A stretch of 64,000 nucleotides of DNA from Alphaproteobacteria bacterium. Its GTDB lineage: Bacteria > Pseudomonadota > Alphaproteobacteria > Bin65. The notes below the pieces were generated by a model. It did not search any database and was not told the origin of the DNA. It saw nothing but the letters and a program-made list of their open reading frames with translations. The DNA is taken from positions 124,001 to 188,000 of the forward strand of contig JAJFFJ010000043.1 of NCBI GenBank assembly GCA_021776685.1. Reading direction: 5' to 3'. Positions 1 to 9,244 of the stretch are shown here, one piece after another (position 1 is the stretch's first letter; each line of letters begins with the position of its first letter). Position numbers and translations under genes: made by a program.

Positions 1-951
1 CACTGGCACCTCAGCGGAGGTCGCCAGCCCGATCGATTCGATCATCAGCGCCAAGCCGGGGCCAGAAGTCGCCGTAATTGATGGTACACCGCCATAGGAG
101 GCGCCAATGATCATGTTGATCGAGGCAAGCTCATCTTCCGCCTGGACCAATATGCCGCCGACCCGGTCGAGCGCAGGGGCGAGCCACTCCAGGACTTCGG
201 TCGCGGGCGTAATGGGGTAGGCGGCGGCAAAGCGTACGCCGCCCCGCACCGCGCCCAGACCAGCCGCCTCGTTGCCGCTGATCAACCAGCGGTCGCGCCG
301 TTGGCCTGCCGGCGCGAGTCGAAACTGCGCGGCGGCGGCATCGTCGAGCACCGACGGCAACATTTCTGCGCCGGACCGAATGCAGTCCAGGCTACTGGCG
401 ATCGCCGCATCGCCTTTGCATTTCAATTTCGCACGCACAGCATTCTCGAGGGCGTCGTCGGGAATTCCGAGGAGGGCGCTGAGGCATCCCACGGCGACCA
501 TATTGATCCGCCCGCCATCGATTTCAGTTGCCATCTCTTTAAGTGGCATGTCTGCGCGTCTGGCGCCGCTGTCGACGGCAAATGCCGGCGCGTCATCAGG
601 GAGTGCGCTGTCGCCAATAACCAGACTTTCTGGCGTGAGAACGAGTTCTGCCGCAAATCTGTCCGTGTTCATCCAGTCCACTGCTATTAGGACATCGAAC
701 TGGGCGCTGTGGAGCCCTACCGGCTCAGCGGCCAAGGTCAGCAACGCCGCCGCTTCGCCGCCGCGAATCTGGGGCCCGGTGGATCGGGTCATCAGCCCGT
801 ACCAGCCAGCGGCCGCCGCTGCACTTAACAGCATTTCTCCAGCCGTAATGACGCCAGCGCCGCCGCTGCCACTGATTGCCAGGGAAATTTTCGAACGGGC
901 CTGAACGCCCGTCGTCTCGGGCTCAGGGGCCTTTCTGGTCGCGGTTGTCAT
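1..951 (-). CDS. korA: 2-oxoglutarate:ferredoxin oxidoreductase, fused gamma-alpha subunit KorA (3' end outside window)
   Basis: The visible 317 codons start at ATG 949-951, with GGAGGG a short way upstream. Residues about 20-190 form the gamma (pyruvate ferredoxin oxidoreductase gamma/KorC-like) domain, seen in the [15 protein letters not shown] and [13 protein letters not shown] segments. From about residue 245 the alpha/pyrimidine-binding domain begins, with [32 protein letters not shown] and [14 protein letters not shown]. The C-terminal part, and a probable korB partner, lie beyond the left edge. This enzyme family oxidises 2-oxoglutarate to succinyl-CoA and reduces ferredoxin. In Thauera-type benzoate degraders it supplies electrons for benzoyl-CoA reductase. 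Its divergent position to had and bcr, sharing one FNR-type box, fits that job. A different 2-oxoacid specificity cannot be excluded. Confidence 0.88.
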   Translation of the reverse strand, partial: MTTATRKAPEPETTGVQARSKISLAISGSGGAGVITAGEMLLSAAAAAGWYGLMTRSTGPQIRGGEAAALLTLAAEPVGLHSAQFDVLIAVDWMNTDRFAAELVLTPESLVIGDSALPDDAPAFAVDSGARRADMPLKEMATEIDGGRINMVAVGCLSALLGIPDDALENAVRAKLKCKGDAAIASSLDCIRSGAEMLPSVLDDAAAAQFRLAPAGQRRDRWLISGNEAAGLGAVRGGVRFAAAYPITPATEVLEWLAPALDRVGGILVQAEDELASINMIIGASYGGVPSITATSGPGLALMIESIGLATSAEVPV

Positions 952-1018
952 CTGCGGGCGCCCTCCATATGGCGTCTGTCTGTGGCGTGGACATTAGGCC
1001 GGTTGGCGGGCAACGCGC

Positions 1019-1032
1019 TTGATGACGGTCAA
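1019..1032. promoter_or_regulatory. FNR/CRP-type box in the korA-had divergent promoter
   Basis: TTGATGACGGTCAA matches the TTGAT-N4-ATCAA FNR family palindrome with one change. A -10-like TACTCT at 1055-1060 is centred 32 bp from the box centre on the had side. On the korA side, TAATGT (minus strand, 991-996) is also centred 32 bp away. That is class II activator spacing in both directions, so one box could drive both operons. Confidence 0.75.
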
Positions 1033-1083
1033 GGAGCCTGCCCATGGCGTCACCTACTCTCCCGGCTGACAGGAGAGAAAACC

Positions 1084-2163
1084 ATGGCCGTGCAAACCGC
1101 AGCTGACGCCCACCGGTGGATGATGACCGAACCCGGAAAACCCCTGGTTCGGGAGCAGTTTCCGGTTCCCAGTCCGGCGGCGGGCGAAGTCGTGGTGCAG
1201 GTCGCCGGTTGTGGCGTCTGCCATACCGACCTTGGCTACTATTATGACGGCGTCCGCCCCAACCACGATTTGCCGCTGGCGCTTGGCCACGAGATCAGCG
1301 GAGTCGTTACCGCAGCGGGCAGGGACGCAGAAGACTGGGTCGGCCAGAGCGTCATCGTTCCTGCAGTGATCCCCTGCGGCAGCTGCGATTTCTGCAAGCG
1401 CGGCCGCGGCACCATCTGCCCCAACCAGAAAATGCCCGGGAACGACATCCAGGGCGGATTTGCCAGCCACGTGGTGGTTCCGGCATTTGGCCTCTGTCCC
1501 GTTGACCTTGAGCGACTGACAAATATCGGTATGAGCCTGGCGGATCTGTCGGTTGTGGCTGATGCCATGACCACGCCATATCAGGCGGCCGTGCAGGCCG
1601 GCGTCAAGGAGGGTGACTTTGCGGTCGTGATCGGCGCCGGCGGTGTGGGTGGTTACGCGGTTCAGATTGCGGCGGCGCTGGGCGCCACCGTGGCGGCTCT
1701 GGATGTGGACGACGCCAAGCTTGCGGCAGTTGCAGAATTCGGCGCCGGCTTCACGCTGAACACCCGTGGCATGGACCCGCGTGACATCAAAAAGACCGTG
1801 GGTGGCTTCGCCAAAGAGGCCGGCTGCGCACCAACCGAGTGGGTTATTTTCGAATGCTCCGGTTCGGGCGCAGGGCAGTCCACCGCCTATGGTCTGCTCA
1901 ACCGGGGGGCAACGCTGTGCGTCGTCGGTTTCACCATGGACAAGGTGGAGGTCCGCCTCTCCAACCTGATGGCCTTCCACGCCCGGGCGCTCGGAAATTG
2001 GGGCTGCCCACCGGAGTTGTATCCCGGCGCGCTCGATCTGGTGCTCGACGGCAAGGTCAAGGTGGCGCCCTTCGTCGAGCAACATTCTCTGAACGACATC
2101 AACCAGATCTTTGAGGCCGCCCACCACGGCGAACTGAAACGCCGCGCCGTAATGGTGCCCTGA
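1084..2163 (+). CDS. had: 6-hydroxycyclohex-1-ene-1-carbonyl-CoA dehydrogenase (zinc alcohol dehydrogenase family)
   Basis: This 359-residue medium-chain dehydrogenase oxidises 6-hydroxycyclohex-1-ene-1-carbonyl-CoA to the 6-oxo compound with NAD, the third step from benzoyl-CoA. The catalytic zinc motifs GCGVCHTD and LGHE are present, the structural zinc loop [15 protein letters not shown] has all four cysteines, and the nucleotide loop is GAGGVGG. Start 1084 was chosen because AGGAGAG precedes it at good spacing; in-frame upstream starts would run into the promoter and FNR box. It heads the operon had-oah-dch-bcrCBAD-fdx. The family alone would not fix the substrate, but its place next to oah, dch and bcr does. 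Confidence 0.92.
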   Translation: MAVQTAADAHRWMMTEPGKPLVREQFPVPSPAAGEVVVQVAGCGVCHTDLGYYYDGVRPNHDLPLALGHEISGVVTAAGRDAEDWVGQSVIVPAVIPCGSCDFCKRGRGTICPNQKMPGNDIQGGFASHVVVPAFGLCPVDLERLTNIGMSLADLSVVADAMTTPYQAAVQAGVKEGDFAVVIGAGGVGGYAVQIAAALGATVAALDVDDAKLAAVAEFGAGFTLNTRGMDPRDIKKTVGGFAKEAGCAPTEWVIFECSGSGAGQSTAYGLLNRGATLCVVGFTMDKVEVRLSNLMAFHARALGNWGCPPELYPGALDLVLDGKVKVAPFVEQHSLNDINQIFEAAHHGELKRRAVMVP

Positions 2164-2205
2164 TCGGGTGCAACCCGGCCTGTCCAGACTGAATAGAGGC
2201 AAGAG

Positions 2206-3363
2206 ATGAACAGCAACTGGCAAGAAATTTCTAAACGAGACGCACCGCCCACGTTGGTGGATCACAACCTTGTGGACACCGACATAGAATCGCTGGCTGG
2301 CGGTATGGTCCTGTACGACAAGCGCCCAGCCAAACGGCTCGACGGCAGCGAAGTCGCCGGCCTCTACAACGCCTGGATCGTTCTCAACAACCCCGGCCAG
2401 TACAACTCCTACACAACAGACATGGTGAAGGCGTTGATTCTGGCCTTCCGGCGTGCGTCCGCAGACCGTGAGGTCAATGCCGTTGTCTTTACAGGCGCCG
2501 GCGACCGGGCCTTCTGCACCGGCGGCAATACCAGGGAATATGCAGAATATTACGCCGGTAATCCGCAGGAATACCGGCAGTATATGCGCCTTTTCAACGA
2601 CATGGTCTCGGCCATTCTGGGCTGTGACAAGCCGGTAATCTGCCGGGTTAATGGCATGCGTATCGGTGGCGGCCAGGAGATTGGCATGGCCTGCGACTTC
2701 ACGGTCGCTCAGGACCTGTCGAACTTCGGTCAGGCCGGGCCAAAGCACGGATCGGCGGCGATCGGCGGGGCGACGGATTTCCTGCCGCTGATGATCGGCT
2801 GCGAACAGGCGATGGTTTCTGGCACATTGTGCGAGCCCTTTTCCGCCCACAAGGCCTACCGGTTGGGCATTGCCATGGACATCGCGCCGGCATTGAAGGT
2901 TGACGGCGAATTTGTCGCCAACCCGGCGGTGATCACCGACCAGTATCTCGACCAGTATGGCCGCATCATTCACGGCGAGTTCAAGACTGGCGAAACTGCA
3001 AAAGAAGCCCGGGCGCTCTCGAAATCCGGCGAGGTCGACCTCAGCCTGCTTGACGAGAAGATCGAGGGTCTGTGCGCCAAGCTGATCGAAACCTTCCCGG
3101 AATGCATGACCAAGAGCCTGGAAGAGCTGCGCAAGCCGAAGCTCGAGGCTTGGAACCGCAATAAGGAAGATTCCCGGGCCTGGCTGGCGCTCAACATGAT
3201 GAACGAGGCCAGGACCGGCTTCCGCGCGTTCAACGAGGGCACCAAAGAGACCGGACGTGAAATCGACTTTGTGGCCCTCCGCCAGGCGCTCGCCGTGGGT
3301 ACGCCCTGGACCGAAGACCTGATCGAAAGCCTGATGCCGGCCATGCTCGAGGCGGCGGAATGA
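2206..3363 (+). CDS. oah: 6-oxocyclohex-1-ene-1-carbonyl-CoA hydrolase
   Basis: A 385-residue crotonase-superfamily enzyme. It is longer than ordinary enoyl-CoA hydratases, as expected for Oah, which adds two waters to 6-oxocyclohex-1-ene-1-carbonyl-CoA and opens the ring to give 3-hydroxypimelyl-CoA. Oxyanion-hole segments are visible as GDRAFCTGGNTREYAEYY and NGMRIGGGQEIGMACDFTVA, followed by FGQAGPKHGSAAIGGATDFL, a stretch shared with ring-opening hydrolases of the MenB/BadI type. An AGAGGCAAGAG ribosome site precedes the ATG. It lies 42 bp after had and overlaps dch by 4 bp, so translation is probably coupled. Confidence 0.93.
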   Translation: MNSNWQEISKRDAPPTLVDHNLVDTDIESLAGGMVLYDKRPAKRLDGSEVAGLYNAWIVLNNPGQYNSYTTDMVKALILAFRRASADREVNAVVFTGAGDRAFCTGGNTREYAEYYAGNPQEYRQYMRLFNDMVSAILGCDKPVICRVNGMRIGGGQEIGMACDFTVAQDLSNFGQAGPKHGSAAIGGATDFLPLMIGCEQAMVSGTLCEPFSAHKAYRLGIAMDIAPALKVDGEFVANPAVITDQYLDQYGRIIHGEFKTGETAKEARALSKSGEVDLSLLDEKIEGLCAKLIETFPECMTKSLEELRKPKLEAWNRNKEDSRAWLALNMMNEARTGFRAFNEGTKETGREIDFVALRQALAVGTPWTEDLIESLMPAMLEAAE

Positions 3364-4127
3364 CCTCGCCCCTCAAAGTCTGGCTGGAAGAAGGCGGCCA
3401 ACTCCTGCGTCTTCGCCTCGATCGCCCGAAAGCGAATATCGTCGATGCAGCCATGATCGCGGCACTGGATGGCGCCTTCACCAAATATGCGGATCAGCAG
3501 GATCTGCACGGGGTCGTGCTTGATGCTGAGGGTCCGCACTTCAGCTTTGGCGCAAGCGTCGAGGAGCACATGCCTGACCAGTGCGCTGATATGCTTGCCG
3601 CCCTTCACAGTTTGCTGAAAAAGATGGTCGCCTTTCCGGTGCCGATATTGGTGGCGGTCCAGGGCCAGTGTCTTGGCGGCGGGCTGGAGGTGGCGATGGC
3701 CGGCAACCTGATATTTGCCGCGCCGGACTGCTTGTTCGCCCAGCCGGAGATTAGAATCGGCGTCTTCGCACCGGCTGCATCCGTCCTTATGCCGGAACGT
3801 ATTGGACGCCCCCAGGCAGAAGATTTGTTGTTCTCAGGCAGAAGCATCACTGCCGAAGAATCCCGGTTGATGGGACTTGCCAACGAATTGGCCGAAGATC
3901 CGACGGCCGCCGCCGTTGCCTATTATCAAAGCAACCTGGCGCCCCTGAGCGCCGCATCCTTGCGTCACGCCGTACGCGCCGCGCGGGAGGATCTGGCCAC
4001 GCGGGTTGCGGCAGGGCTTGACCGGGTCGAACGCCTTTATCTCGACGATCTCATGACAACCGCAGACGCGCCCGAAGGCCTGCAGGCTTTCATCGAAAAG
4101 CGTGCGGCCAACTGGAAGGACCGATAG
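3360..4127 (+). CDS. dch: cyclohexa-1,5-diene-1-carbonyl-CoA hydratase
   Basis: A 255-residue crotonase-fold protein that would add water to the cyclohexadienecarbonyl-CoA produced by benzoyl-CoA reductase, giving 6-hydroxycyclohex-1-ene-1-carbonyl-CoA. The CoA/oxyanion segments are DAEGPHFSFGASVEEH and VQGQCLGGGLEVAMAGNLIFA, followed by FAQPEIRIGVFAPAAS. The start codon overlaps the oah stop as ATGA. The next gene, bcrC, begins two bases after its stop. Family membership is certain; the exact substrate is taken from its place between oah and bcr and from its length, which matches Dch. Confidence 0.9.
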   Translation: MTSPLKVWLEEGGQLLRLRLDRPKANIVDAAMIAALDGAFTKYADQQDLHGVVLDAEGPHFSFGASVEEHMPDQCADMLAALHSLLKKMVAFPVPILVAVQGQCLGGGLEVAMAGNLIFAAPDCLFAQPEIRIGVFAPAASVLMPERIGRPQAEDLLFSGRSITAEESRLMGLANELAEDPTAAAVAYYQSNLAPLSAASLRHAVRAAREDLATRVAAGLDRVERLYLDDLMTTADAPEGLQAFIEKRAANWKDR

Positions 4128-4129
4128 CG

Positions 4130-5299
4130 ATGACCTCACAGGAACAGATCATCGACCGTTGCCAGGTGCTGTTTGACGACCTGAGCTTCACATCTGCACG
4201 TGAGTGGAAGGCGGCCGAAGAAGGACGCAAGGTTATCGGCTATATGCCGATCTATGTGCCGCGGGAAATCATTCATGCCGCCGGCATGCTGCCGCTCGGC
4301 GTCCTCGGCGGCGGCGATCAGCTCGAGGTGATCCACGGCGACGCCTATTATCAGAGCTATATCTGCCGCATCCCCCGCTCCACGGTCGAGCTCGGTGTCA
4401 CCGGCAGGTTGGATTTTGTCGATGGCATGCTGTTCCCCAGCATCTGCGATGTCATCCGCAACCTCTCGGGCATGTGGAAATTGATGTTCGCGGATACCTA
4501 CGCGCGCTATTTCGATGTGCCACAGAATTTCGACGACAAGGTTGGCGGCGAATTTTACGTCAACGAGCTGAACGACCTGCGGGCCGATCTGTCGAAGATT
4601 TCAGGCCGTAAAATCACCGATGACCAGATTCGCGCCTCGATCGAGCTTTACAACGAAAACCGCAAACTGACCCAGGATGTCTATGCCTTCCGCGCCCGTG
4701 AGCCATGGAAGGTGCCGAGCAGCGATCTCTATCTGGTGATGCGGGCAGGCATGGTTTTGCCCGTGGAAGAACACAACCAGATGCTGCGGGACTATCTGGT
4801 CGCCGCGGCGGATTCTGACCGGCCCTTGCGTGACAATTGTCGTGTGCTGCTCACCGGCGGCTTCTGCGAGCAGCCTCCGCTCAACCTGATCAAGTCGATC
4901 GAGCTCGCGGGCTGCTACATCGTTGATGATGATTTTCTGCTGGTGAACCGCTTTCTTTTGAAGGACGTGCCTACGGAAGGCGATCCAGTCGAAAACCTGG
5001 CGCATGTCTTCCTGCACGATTCCGAGAGTACGGCCGCAAAATACGAGCCGTTCCAGGCGGAGAAGGGCAAATACCTGATTCGCGCGGTCGAGAAGTATGG
5101 CGCAGAAGGCGTCATCTTCGCAGCGCCCAGCTTCTGCGATCCGGCACTTCTTGACAGGCCGATGTTGCAGCACACGCTGAAAGACGCCGGCATTCCCTAC
5201 GTCGCATTCAAATACGCTGAGAACTCCGGACAGATGCAGCCGATCCGTGAACAGGCTGGCACCTTTTCCGATTCCATCAAACTGTGGAGCGAAGCATGA
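4130..5299 (+). CDS. bcrC: benzoyl-CoA reductase subunit C
   Basis: A 389-residue member of the 2-hydroxyglutaryl-CoA dehydratase D-component family (HgdB/HgdC fold), which with BcrB forms the module that binds benzoyl-CoA and a [4Fe-4S] cluster. Conserved cysteine-bearing segments include SYICRIPRS, MLFPSICDV, LLTGGFCEQPP and FAAPSFCDPALLDRP. Length agrees with known class I ATP-dependent BcrC proteins. Its stop overlaps the bcrB start as ATGA. The complete CBAD set with a dedicated ferredoxin downstream identifies the class I (Thauera-type) enzyme rather than the tungsten-dependent Bam type. Confidence 0.94.
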   Translation: MTSQEQIIDRCQVLFDDLSFTSAREWKAAEEGRKVIGYMPIYVPREIIHAAGMLPLGVLGGGDQLEVIHGDAYYQSYICRIPRSTVELGVTGRLDFVDGMLFPSICDVIRNLSGMWKLMFADTYARYFDVPQNFDDKVGGEFYVNELNDLRADLSKISGRKITDDQIRASIELYNENRKLTQDVYAFRAREPWKVPSSDLYLVMRAGMVLPVEEHNQMLRDYLVAAADSDRPLRDNCRVLLTGGFCEQPPLNLIKSIELAGCYIVDDDFLLVNRFLLKDVPTEGDPVENLAHVFLHDSESTAAKYEPFQAEKGKYLIRAVEKYGAEGVIFAAPSFCDPALLDRPMLQHTLKDAGIPYVAFKYAENSGQMQPIREQAGTFSDSIKLWSEA

Positions 5300-6624
5300 G
5301 CACCATGACCAAACCAAAGCGTGCCCCGAAGCCCAGGCCGGAGGCTGAAAAAGACGCGTCGATGCTGAAGCAGAAGGAGATGATGGCCGGTCATTATGAC
5401 CGGCTGACCAGCGCCCCGGAGAATGGGGACAAGGTCTGCGCGACCTTCGTGCCAGGCAATCTGAACGAACTGATCATGTGCTTCGACTTCGTCAACAATT
5501 TGCCGGAGCAGAATGCAATCCAGGCGGGCCTGCGCAAAACAAGCGGGCGCTTCGTTATGGAAGCGGAGAAGATGGGTCACTCCGAGGATGTCTGCACCTA
5601 TGTGAAGTCGGACCTTGGCATGATGGCCCGCGGCAACCTTGCGCCAAACGGCAAGCCGTTCCCGGACCCGGACGTGCTGCTGCTCAGCTACACAGGCTGT
5701 TTCACCTTCATGAAGTGGTTCGAGCTCCTGCGCGAGCAGTATGGCTGCGAGGCGATCATGCTGCATACGCCCTATACCGGCGACGGCGTGATCACCGACA
5801 ATATGCGCGAGTATATGGTCAAGCAACTGAAGGAAGAGGTGATCCCGAAGCTGGAGGCGGTAAGCGGCGTCAAATTCGACATCGACCGGCTCCGCGAATA
5901 TCTCCGCGAGTCGGCCCGGGCTGAAGATGACCTTGTGGCCGTTCTGCAGAGCGCTAAGAAGAAGCCATCACCCATCGACGCTTATTTCGGTGGCATCTAC
6001 TACATCGGCCCGATTTTCGGCGCCTTCCGCGGCACCAAGGAGGCGACCGAGTTCTATCGCCTCCTGCGCGGCGAGATCGACGAACGGGTTGCGGCGGGCC
6101 TGGGCCCGATCACGCCCGACGGACCGATGGGCGAAGAAAAATACCGCCTCGTTACCGAAGGCCCGCCCAACTACACCAGCTTCCGCGACTTCTGGAAGAT
6201 GTTCTACGAGGAAGGCGCGGTGTGCGTGGCGTCGAGCTACACCAAGGTGGGCGGCACCTATGATTTTGGCTTCCGGCACGATCCGGACAGGCCGCTCGAG
6301 TCTCTCGCCGAGTATTGCCTGAATGTTTACACCAACCGCAGTCTGCCGCAGCGCGTCGACATGCTCGCGAACTATATCGAGGAATATGAGGCCGACGGCC
6401 TGCTGATCAACTCGATCAAGAGCTGCAACAGCTTCTCGGCCGGGCAACTGCTGATCATGAAGGAAGTGGAGAAGCGCACCGGCAAGCCCGGCGCCTTTGT
6501 TGAAACCGACCTGGTTGACCCGCGCTACTTCTCGGCCTCCAACGTCAAAAACCGGCTGGAGAGCTATCTGCAGATGATCGAGCAGAAGCGCAGCAGCACC
6601 CAGACACTTGGAGCAGCGGCATGA
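5296..6624 (+). CDS. bcrB: benzoyl-CoA reductase subunit B
   Basis: A 442-residue paralogue of BcrC in the same dehydratase-like family; the two form the substrate-binding, iron-sulfur module. Cysteines occur in [32 protein letters not shown] and [14 protein letters not shown]. Start 5296 was chosen over a GTG 12 bases upstream because it overlaps the bcrC stop as ATGA, the same coupling used at oah-dch and bcrB-bcrA. The N-terminus carries a basic, proline-rich stretch. It is transcribed with bcrC, bcrA and bcrD. Confidence 0.94.
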   Translation: MSTMTKPKRAPKPRPEAEKDASMLKQKEMMAGHYDRLTSAPENGDKVCATFVPGNLNELIMCFDFVNNLPEQNAIQAGLRKTSGRFVMEAEKMGHSEDVCTYVKSDLGMMARGNLAPNGKPFPDPDVLLLSYTGCFTFMKWFELLREQYGCEAIMLHTPYTGDGVITDNMREYMVKQLKEEVIPKLEAVSGVKFDIDRLREYLRESARAEDDLVAVLQSAKKKPSPIDAYFGGIYYIGPIFGAFRGTKEATEFYRLLRGEIDERVAAGLGPITPDGPMGEEKYRLVTEGPPNYTSFRDFWKMFYEEGAVCVASSYTKVGGTYDFGFRHDPDRPLESLAEYCLNVYTNRSLPQRVDMLANYIEEYEADGLLINSIKSCNSFSAGQLLIMKEVEKRTGKPGAFVETDLVDPRYFSASNVKNRLESYLQMIEQKRSSTQTLGAAA

Positions 6625-7970
6625 AAAGCTTCATCGGCATCGACCTCGGATCAACAACCACAAAAGCGATCCTGAGCAACGAGGAAGGCCAGGTATTGGG
6701 CCGCGGCATCACAAACTCGCGCTCCAATTACGAAACCGCCGCCAGTGTTGCGAAGCAGGAAGCTGTGATCGACGCCCGCCTGTATCTCTGCCGGGAGCGC
6801 CTGGAGCAGGCCACCGGCATGGGCGAACAGATCGAGCAGTTTATCGGTGATCTGGGCAGCTTTTTCCGCAAGGAGCAGTTTCTGGAGCAGTTGGGCGATC
6901 TGGAGGGCACCTGCCTGGAGAAGATTGAAGGCGACCGCTTCGTCGGCAAAGAGGAAGCGATCAAGGAAGCGCTGGCGGAAACCTTCCGGCGCCTTCGGGA
7001 AGAGGCGCTTGTGCTTTATGCGCCGGGCGCGGAGCGCAAGTCCGACTTCTTTCGAGATCTCGCGGGCTCGCGCTACCTGATGATTTCTGAGGAGGTCGCC
7101 CGCGAAGCGCAGCTTGGCTACGACCTGCTCCTGAATGTCTACGATAAATCGATCATTGAGGTCGAAAACCGCCCGCCGTCAGGGCAGCTCAAGGAGAAAT
7201 TCCAGCGGGCATTGCAGGAGGTCCTGGCCCATGGCAGCGTTTCCGGTATCGCTTCCGAAGATGTAACCGGTCCGGTTTCTGATGCCCTCGATGTTGATCT
7301 AGAAGAAACTTACGTGGTCGGCACCGGCTATGGCCGCGTGACGCTGCCATTCTCCAAGGAACACATCCGTTCGGAGATTTTGTGCCATGGCTTGGGCGCC
7401 CACATGATGTATCCGAAAACCCGCACGGTGTTGGACATTGGTGGGCAAGATACCAAGGGCATCCAGGTGGATGGTGAAGGGATCGTCGAGAACTTCCAGA
7501 TGAATGACCGTTGCGCCGCTGGTTGCGGTCGCTACCTCGGCTATATCGCTGATGAGATGAATGTGGGCCTGCACGAATTAGGCCCGATGGCGATGAAGGC
7601 GACCCGGCAGGTACGCATCAACTCCACCTGCACCGTGTTCGCCGGCGCTGAGCTGCGCGACCGGTTGGCGCTCGGCGAAAAGCGCGAAGACATCCTTGCC
7701 GGCCTTCACCGGGCCATCATCCTGCGGGCCATGTCGATCATCGCCCGGTCCGGCGGTATTACCGATGAGTTCACCTTCACTGGTGGCGTCGCCAAGAACG
7801 AGGCGGCGACCAACGAATTGCGCAAGCTGGTGGAGGAGAACTACGGCAAGGTCACCATCAACATCAATCCGAACTCGATCTACACCGGCGCCTTGGGCGC
7901 TTCCGAGTTCGCGCGCCGGGCAATCGTCGAAGGTCGTACCTACGACGACGCCGAGCTGGTCGCAGCCTAA
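6621..7970 (+). CDS. bcrA: benzoyl-CoA reductase subunit A (ATPase/activator module)
   Basis: A 449-residue ASKHA-fold (acetate kinase/sugar kinase/Hsp70) ATPase. With BcrD it binds ATP and a bridging [4Fe-4S] cluster and pushes electrons from ferredoxin onto benzoyl-CoA. The phosphate-1 loop is [15 protein letters not shown] at the N-terminus. Later come [12 protein letters not shown], the cluster cysteine [11 protein letters not shown], a second cysteine in [12 protein letters not shown], and FTGGVAKN. A roughly 170-residue insertion after the first motif is usual for BcrA compared with BcrD. The start overlaps the bcrB stop as ATGA, and bcrD begins 12 bp after the stop. Confidence 0.94.
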   Translation: MKSFIGIDLGSTTTKAILSNEEGQVLGRGITNSRSNYETAASVAKQEAVIDARLYLCRERLEQATGMGEQIEQFIGDLGSFFRKEQFLEQLGDLEGTCLEKIEGDRFVGKEEAIKEALAETFRRLREEALVLYAPGAERKSDFFRDLAGSRYLMISEEVAREAQLGYDLLLNVYDKSIIEVENRPPSGQLKEKFQRALQEVLAHGSVSGIASEDVTGPVSDALDVDLEETYVVGTGYGRVTLPFSKEHIRSEILCHGLGAHMMYPKTRTVLDIGGQDTKGIQVDGEGIVENFQMNDRCAAGCGRYLGYIADEMNVGLHELGPMAMKATRQVRINSTCTVFAGAELRDRLALGEKREDILAGLHRAIILRAMSIIARSGGITDEFTFTGGVAKNEAATNELRKLVEENYGKVTININPNSIYTGALGASEFARRAIVEGRTYDDAELVAA

Positions 7971-7982
7971 AGGAGCAAAAAA

Positions 7983-8825
7983 ATGGTCTACACAGCAGGC
8001 GTGGACGTCGGCACGGGCGCGGTCAAATGCGTCATCACGGAAATCGACGGCGAGAATGAAAAGGTGCTTGCCAAAACTTTACTGCGCATCCGGCAGAGGG
8101 ATCCGAATCAGCTGGCCCGGGAAGCTTTCGACCACATGCTCGAAGAGACCGGGCTCAAGGAAGAAGACCTCGCCTATGTGGCATCGACAGGGGAGGGCGA
8201 ATCGCTGCCATTTGCCACCGGCCATTTTTATTCAATGACCACCCACGGTCGCGGCGCGATCTTCCTGGAGCCTGAGGCCAGGGGCGCACTTGATGTTGGC
8301 GCGTTGCACGGCCGAGCGATCTCCGTGGACGAGCGGGGCAAGGTGTTGTCGTACAAAATGACCAGCCAGTGCGCTTCGGGCTCCGGCCAGTTCCTAGAGA
8401 ATATTGCCCGCTATCTGGGCATCGCTCAGGACGAGATCGGCGAGCTGTCGAAACAGTCTGACGATCCGGAGCGGGTCAGCAGTATTTGCGCGGTGCTGGC
8501 GGAGACTGATGTCATCAACATGGTTTCCCGCGGTCTCACCGCGCCCAACATCCTGAAGGGGATCCACCTCTCCATGGCCGATCGCCTGGCTAAACTGGTT
8601 AAGGCAACTGGCATCGGCGAGAGCGTGGTTTTCGTTAGCGGCGGTCTGGCGCTCGACACCGGACTGATCGCAGCTCTGCAGGAAGAAGTGGTGAACCAGA
8701 ACGTGCCGGTGACCATCAGAACCCACGAAGATGCGGCCTTTGCAGGTGCAATCGGCGCAGCTATCTGGGGCGCCTTCCGGCACGAGAAACTGGCGCAGCT
8801 TCAACAGCTGCCCCTGGCATCATAA
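7983..8825 (+). CDS. bcrD: benzoyl-CoA reductase subunit D (ATPase/activator module)
   Basis: A 280-residue ASKHA ATPase, the short partner of BcrA. The phosphate loop is AGVDVGTGAVKCVIT, the cluster cysteines sit in TSQCASGSGQF and SSICAVLAETDV, and VFVSGGLALD is the adenosine-side motif. AGGAGC lies a few bases before the ATG. Length agrees with known BcrD and with 2-hydroxyglutaryl-CoA dehydratase activators. It is the last reductase subunit before fdx and completes a full CBAD set. Confidence 0.94.
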   Translation: MVYTAGVDVGTGAVKCVITEIDGENEKVLAKTLLRIRQRDPNQLAREAFDHMLEETGLKEEDLAYVASTGEGESLPFATGHFYSMTTHGRGAIFLEPEARGALDVGALHGRAISVDERGKVLSYKMTSQCASGSGQFLENIARYLGIAQDEIGELSKQSDDPERVSSICAVLAETDVINMVSRGLTAPNILKGIHLSMADRLAKLVKATGIGESVVFVSGGLALDTGLIAALQEEVVNQNVPVTIRTHEDAAFAGAIGAAIWGAFRHEKLAQLQQLPLAS

Positions 8826-8884
8826 TTAGGGGACGTCATAACGAGGGAACGTGAGACCCTGCCCAAAAAACCAAGGAGGCAAAA

Positions 8885-9130
8885 ATGGCGCTGAAGATCT
8901 ATGAAGCCTGTACCGCGTGCGACGCGTGCAAGCCTGTCTGCCCGAACGAAGCGATCGCTGCTGGCGAGCTGATCTACACGATCGATCCCATGAAATGCAC
9001 CGAATGCGTGGGCGCCGAGGACGAACCGCAATGCGTCCTGGTATGCCCGGCTACCTGCATCACACCGGATCCCGATTGGGAGGAGACCGAAGAGGAGCTG
9101 CAGGAAAAATACGAAATGCTGCACGAGTGA
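8885..9130 (+). CDS. fdx: 2[4Fe-4S] ferredoxin, electron donor to benzoyl-CoA reductase
   Basis: An 81-residue ferredoxin with two cluster-binding motifs: Cys9, 12, 15 and 19 (CX2CX2CX3C), and Cys38, 41, 50 and 54 (CX2CX8CX3C). The eight-residue spacing in the second motif and the acidic C-terminal helix (about residues 62-81) mark the YfhL/Allochromatium-type low-potential ferredoxins that serve benzoyl-CoA reductases. AAGGAGG stands before the ATG. It lies 59 bp after bcrD and is probably the last gene of the operon. It would be reduced by the KorAB enzyme encoded at the left edge. Confidence 0.92.
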   Translation: MALKIYEACTACDACKPVCPNEAIAAGELIYTIDPMKCTECVGAEDEPQCVLVCPATCITPDPDWEETEEELQEKYEMLHE

Positions 9131-9151
9131 GCTCTGCACCTCCTCTGCGAT

Positions 9152-9165
9152 TTGACCGGCGTCAA
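9152..9165. promoter_or_regulatory. FNR/CRP-type box before hemN
   Basis: TTGACCGGCGTCAA is a near-perfect palindrome, TTGAC-N4-GTCAA. GATAAT at 9188-9193 matches the -10 consensus at five of six positions. Its centre is exactly 32 bp from the box centre, as in class II FNR promoters. Transcription would start near 9200, leaving a short leader before the hemN ATG at 9245. Confidence 0.78.
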
Positions 9166-9244
9166 ACCTGGTTGGGCCATGAAGGCCGATAATGGGTCCA
9201 TGTTGAGAAATTTGGCCGAAAACATTGGCTGATGGACCTGGCAG

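Noticed and set aside
2164-2205. Small hairpin CGGGT-GCA-ACCCG between had and oah as a terminator
   Set aside because: Short stem, no T-run, and the genes are clearly one operon; at most an mRNA-stability element.
1054-2973. 639-residue open frame on the minus strand opposite had and oah
   Set aside because: It lies fully antisense to two well-identified genes, has no domain and no ribosome site, and is rich in residues expected from reversed GC-rich codons.
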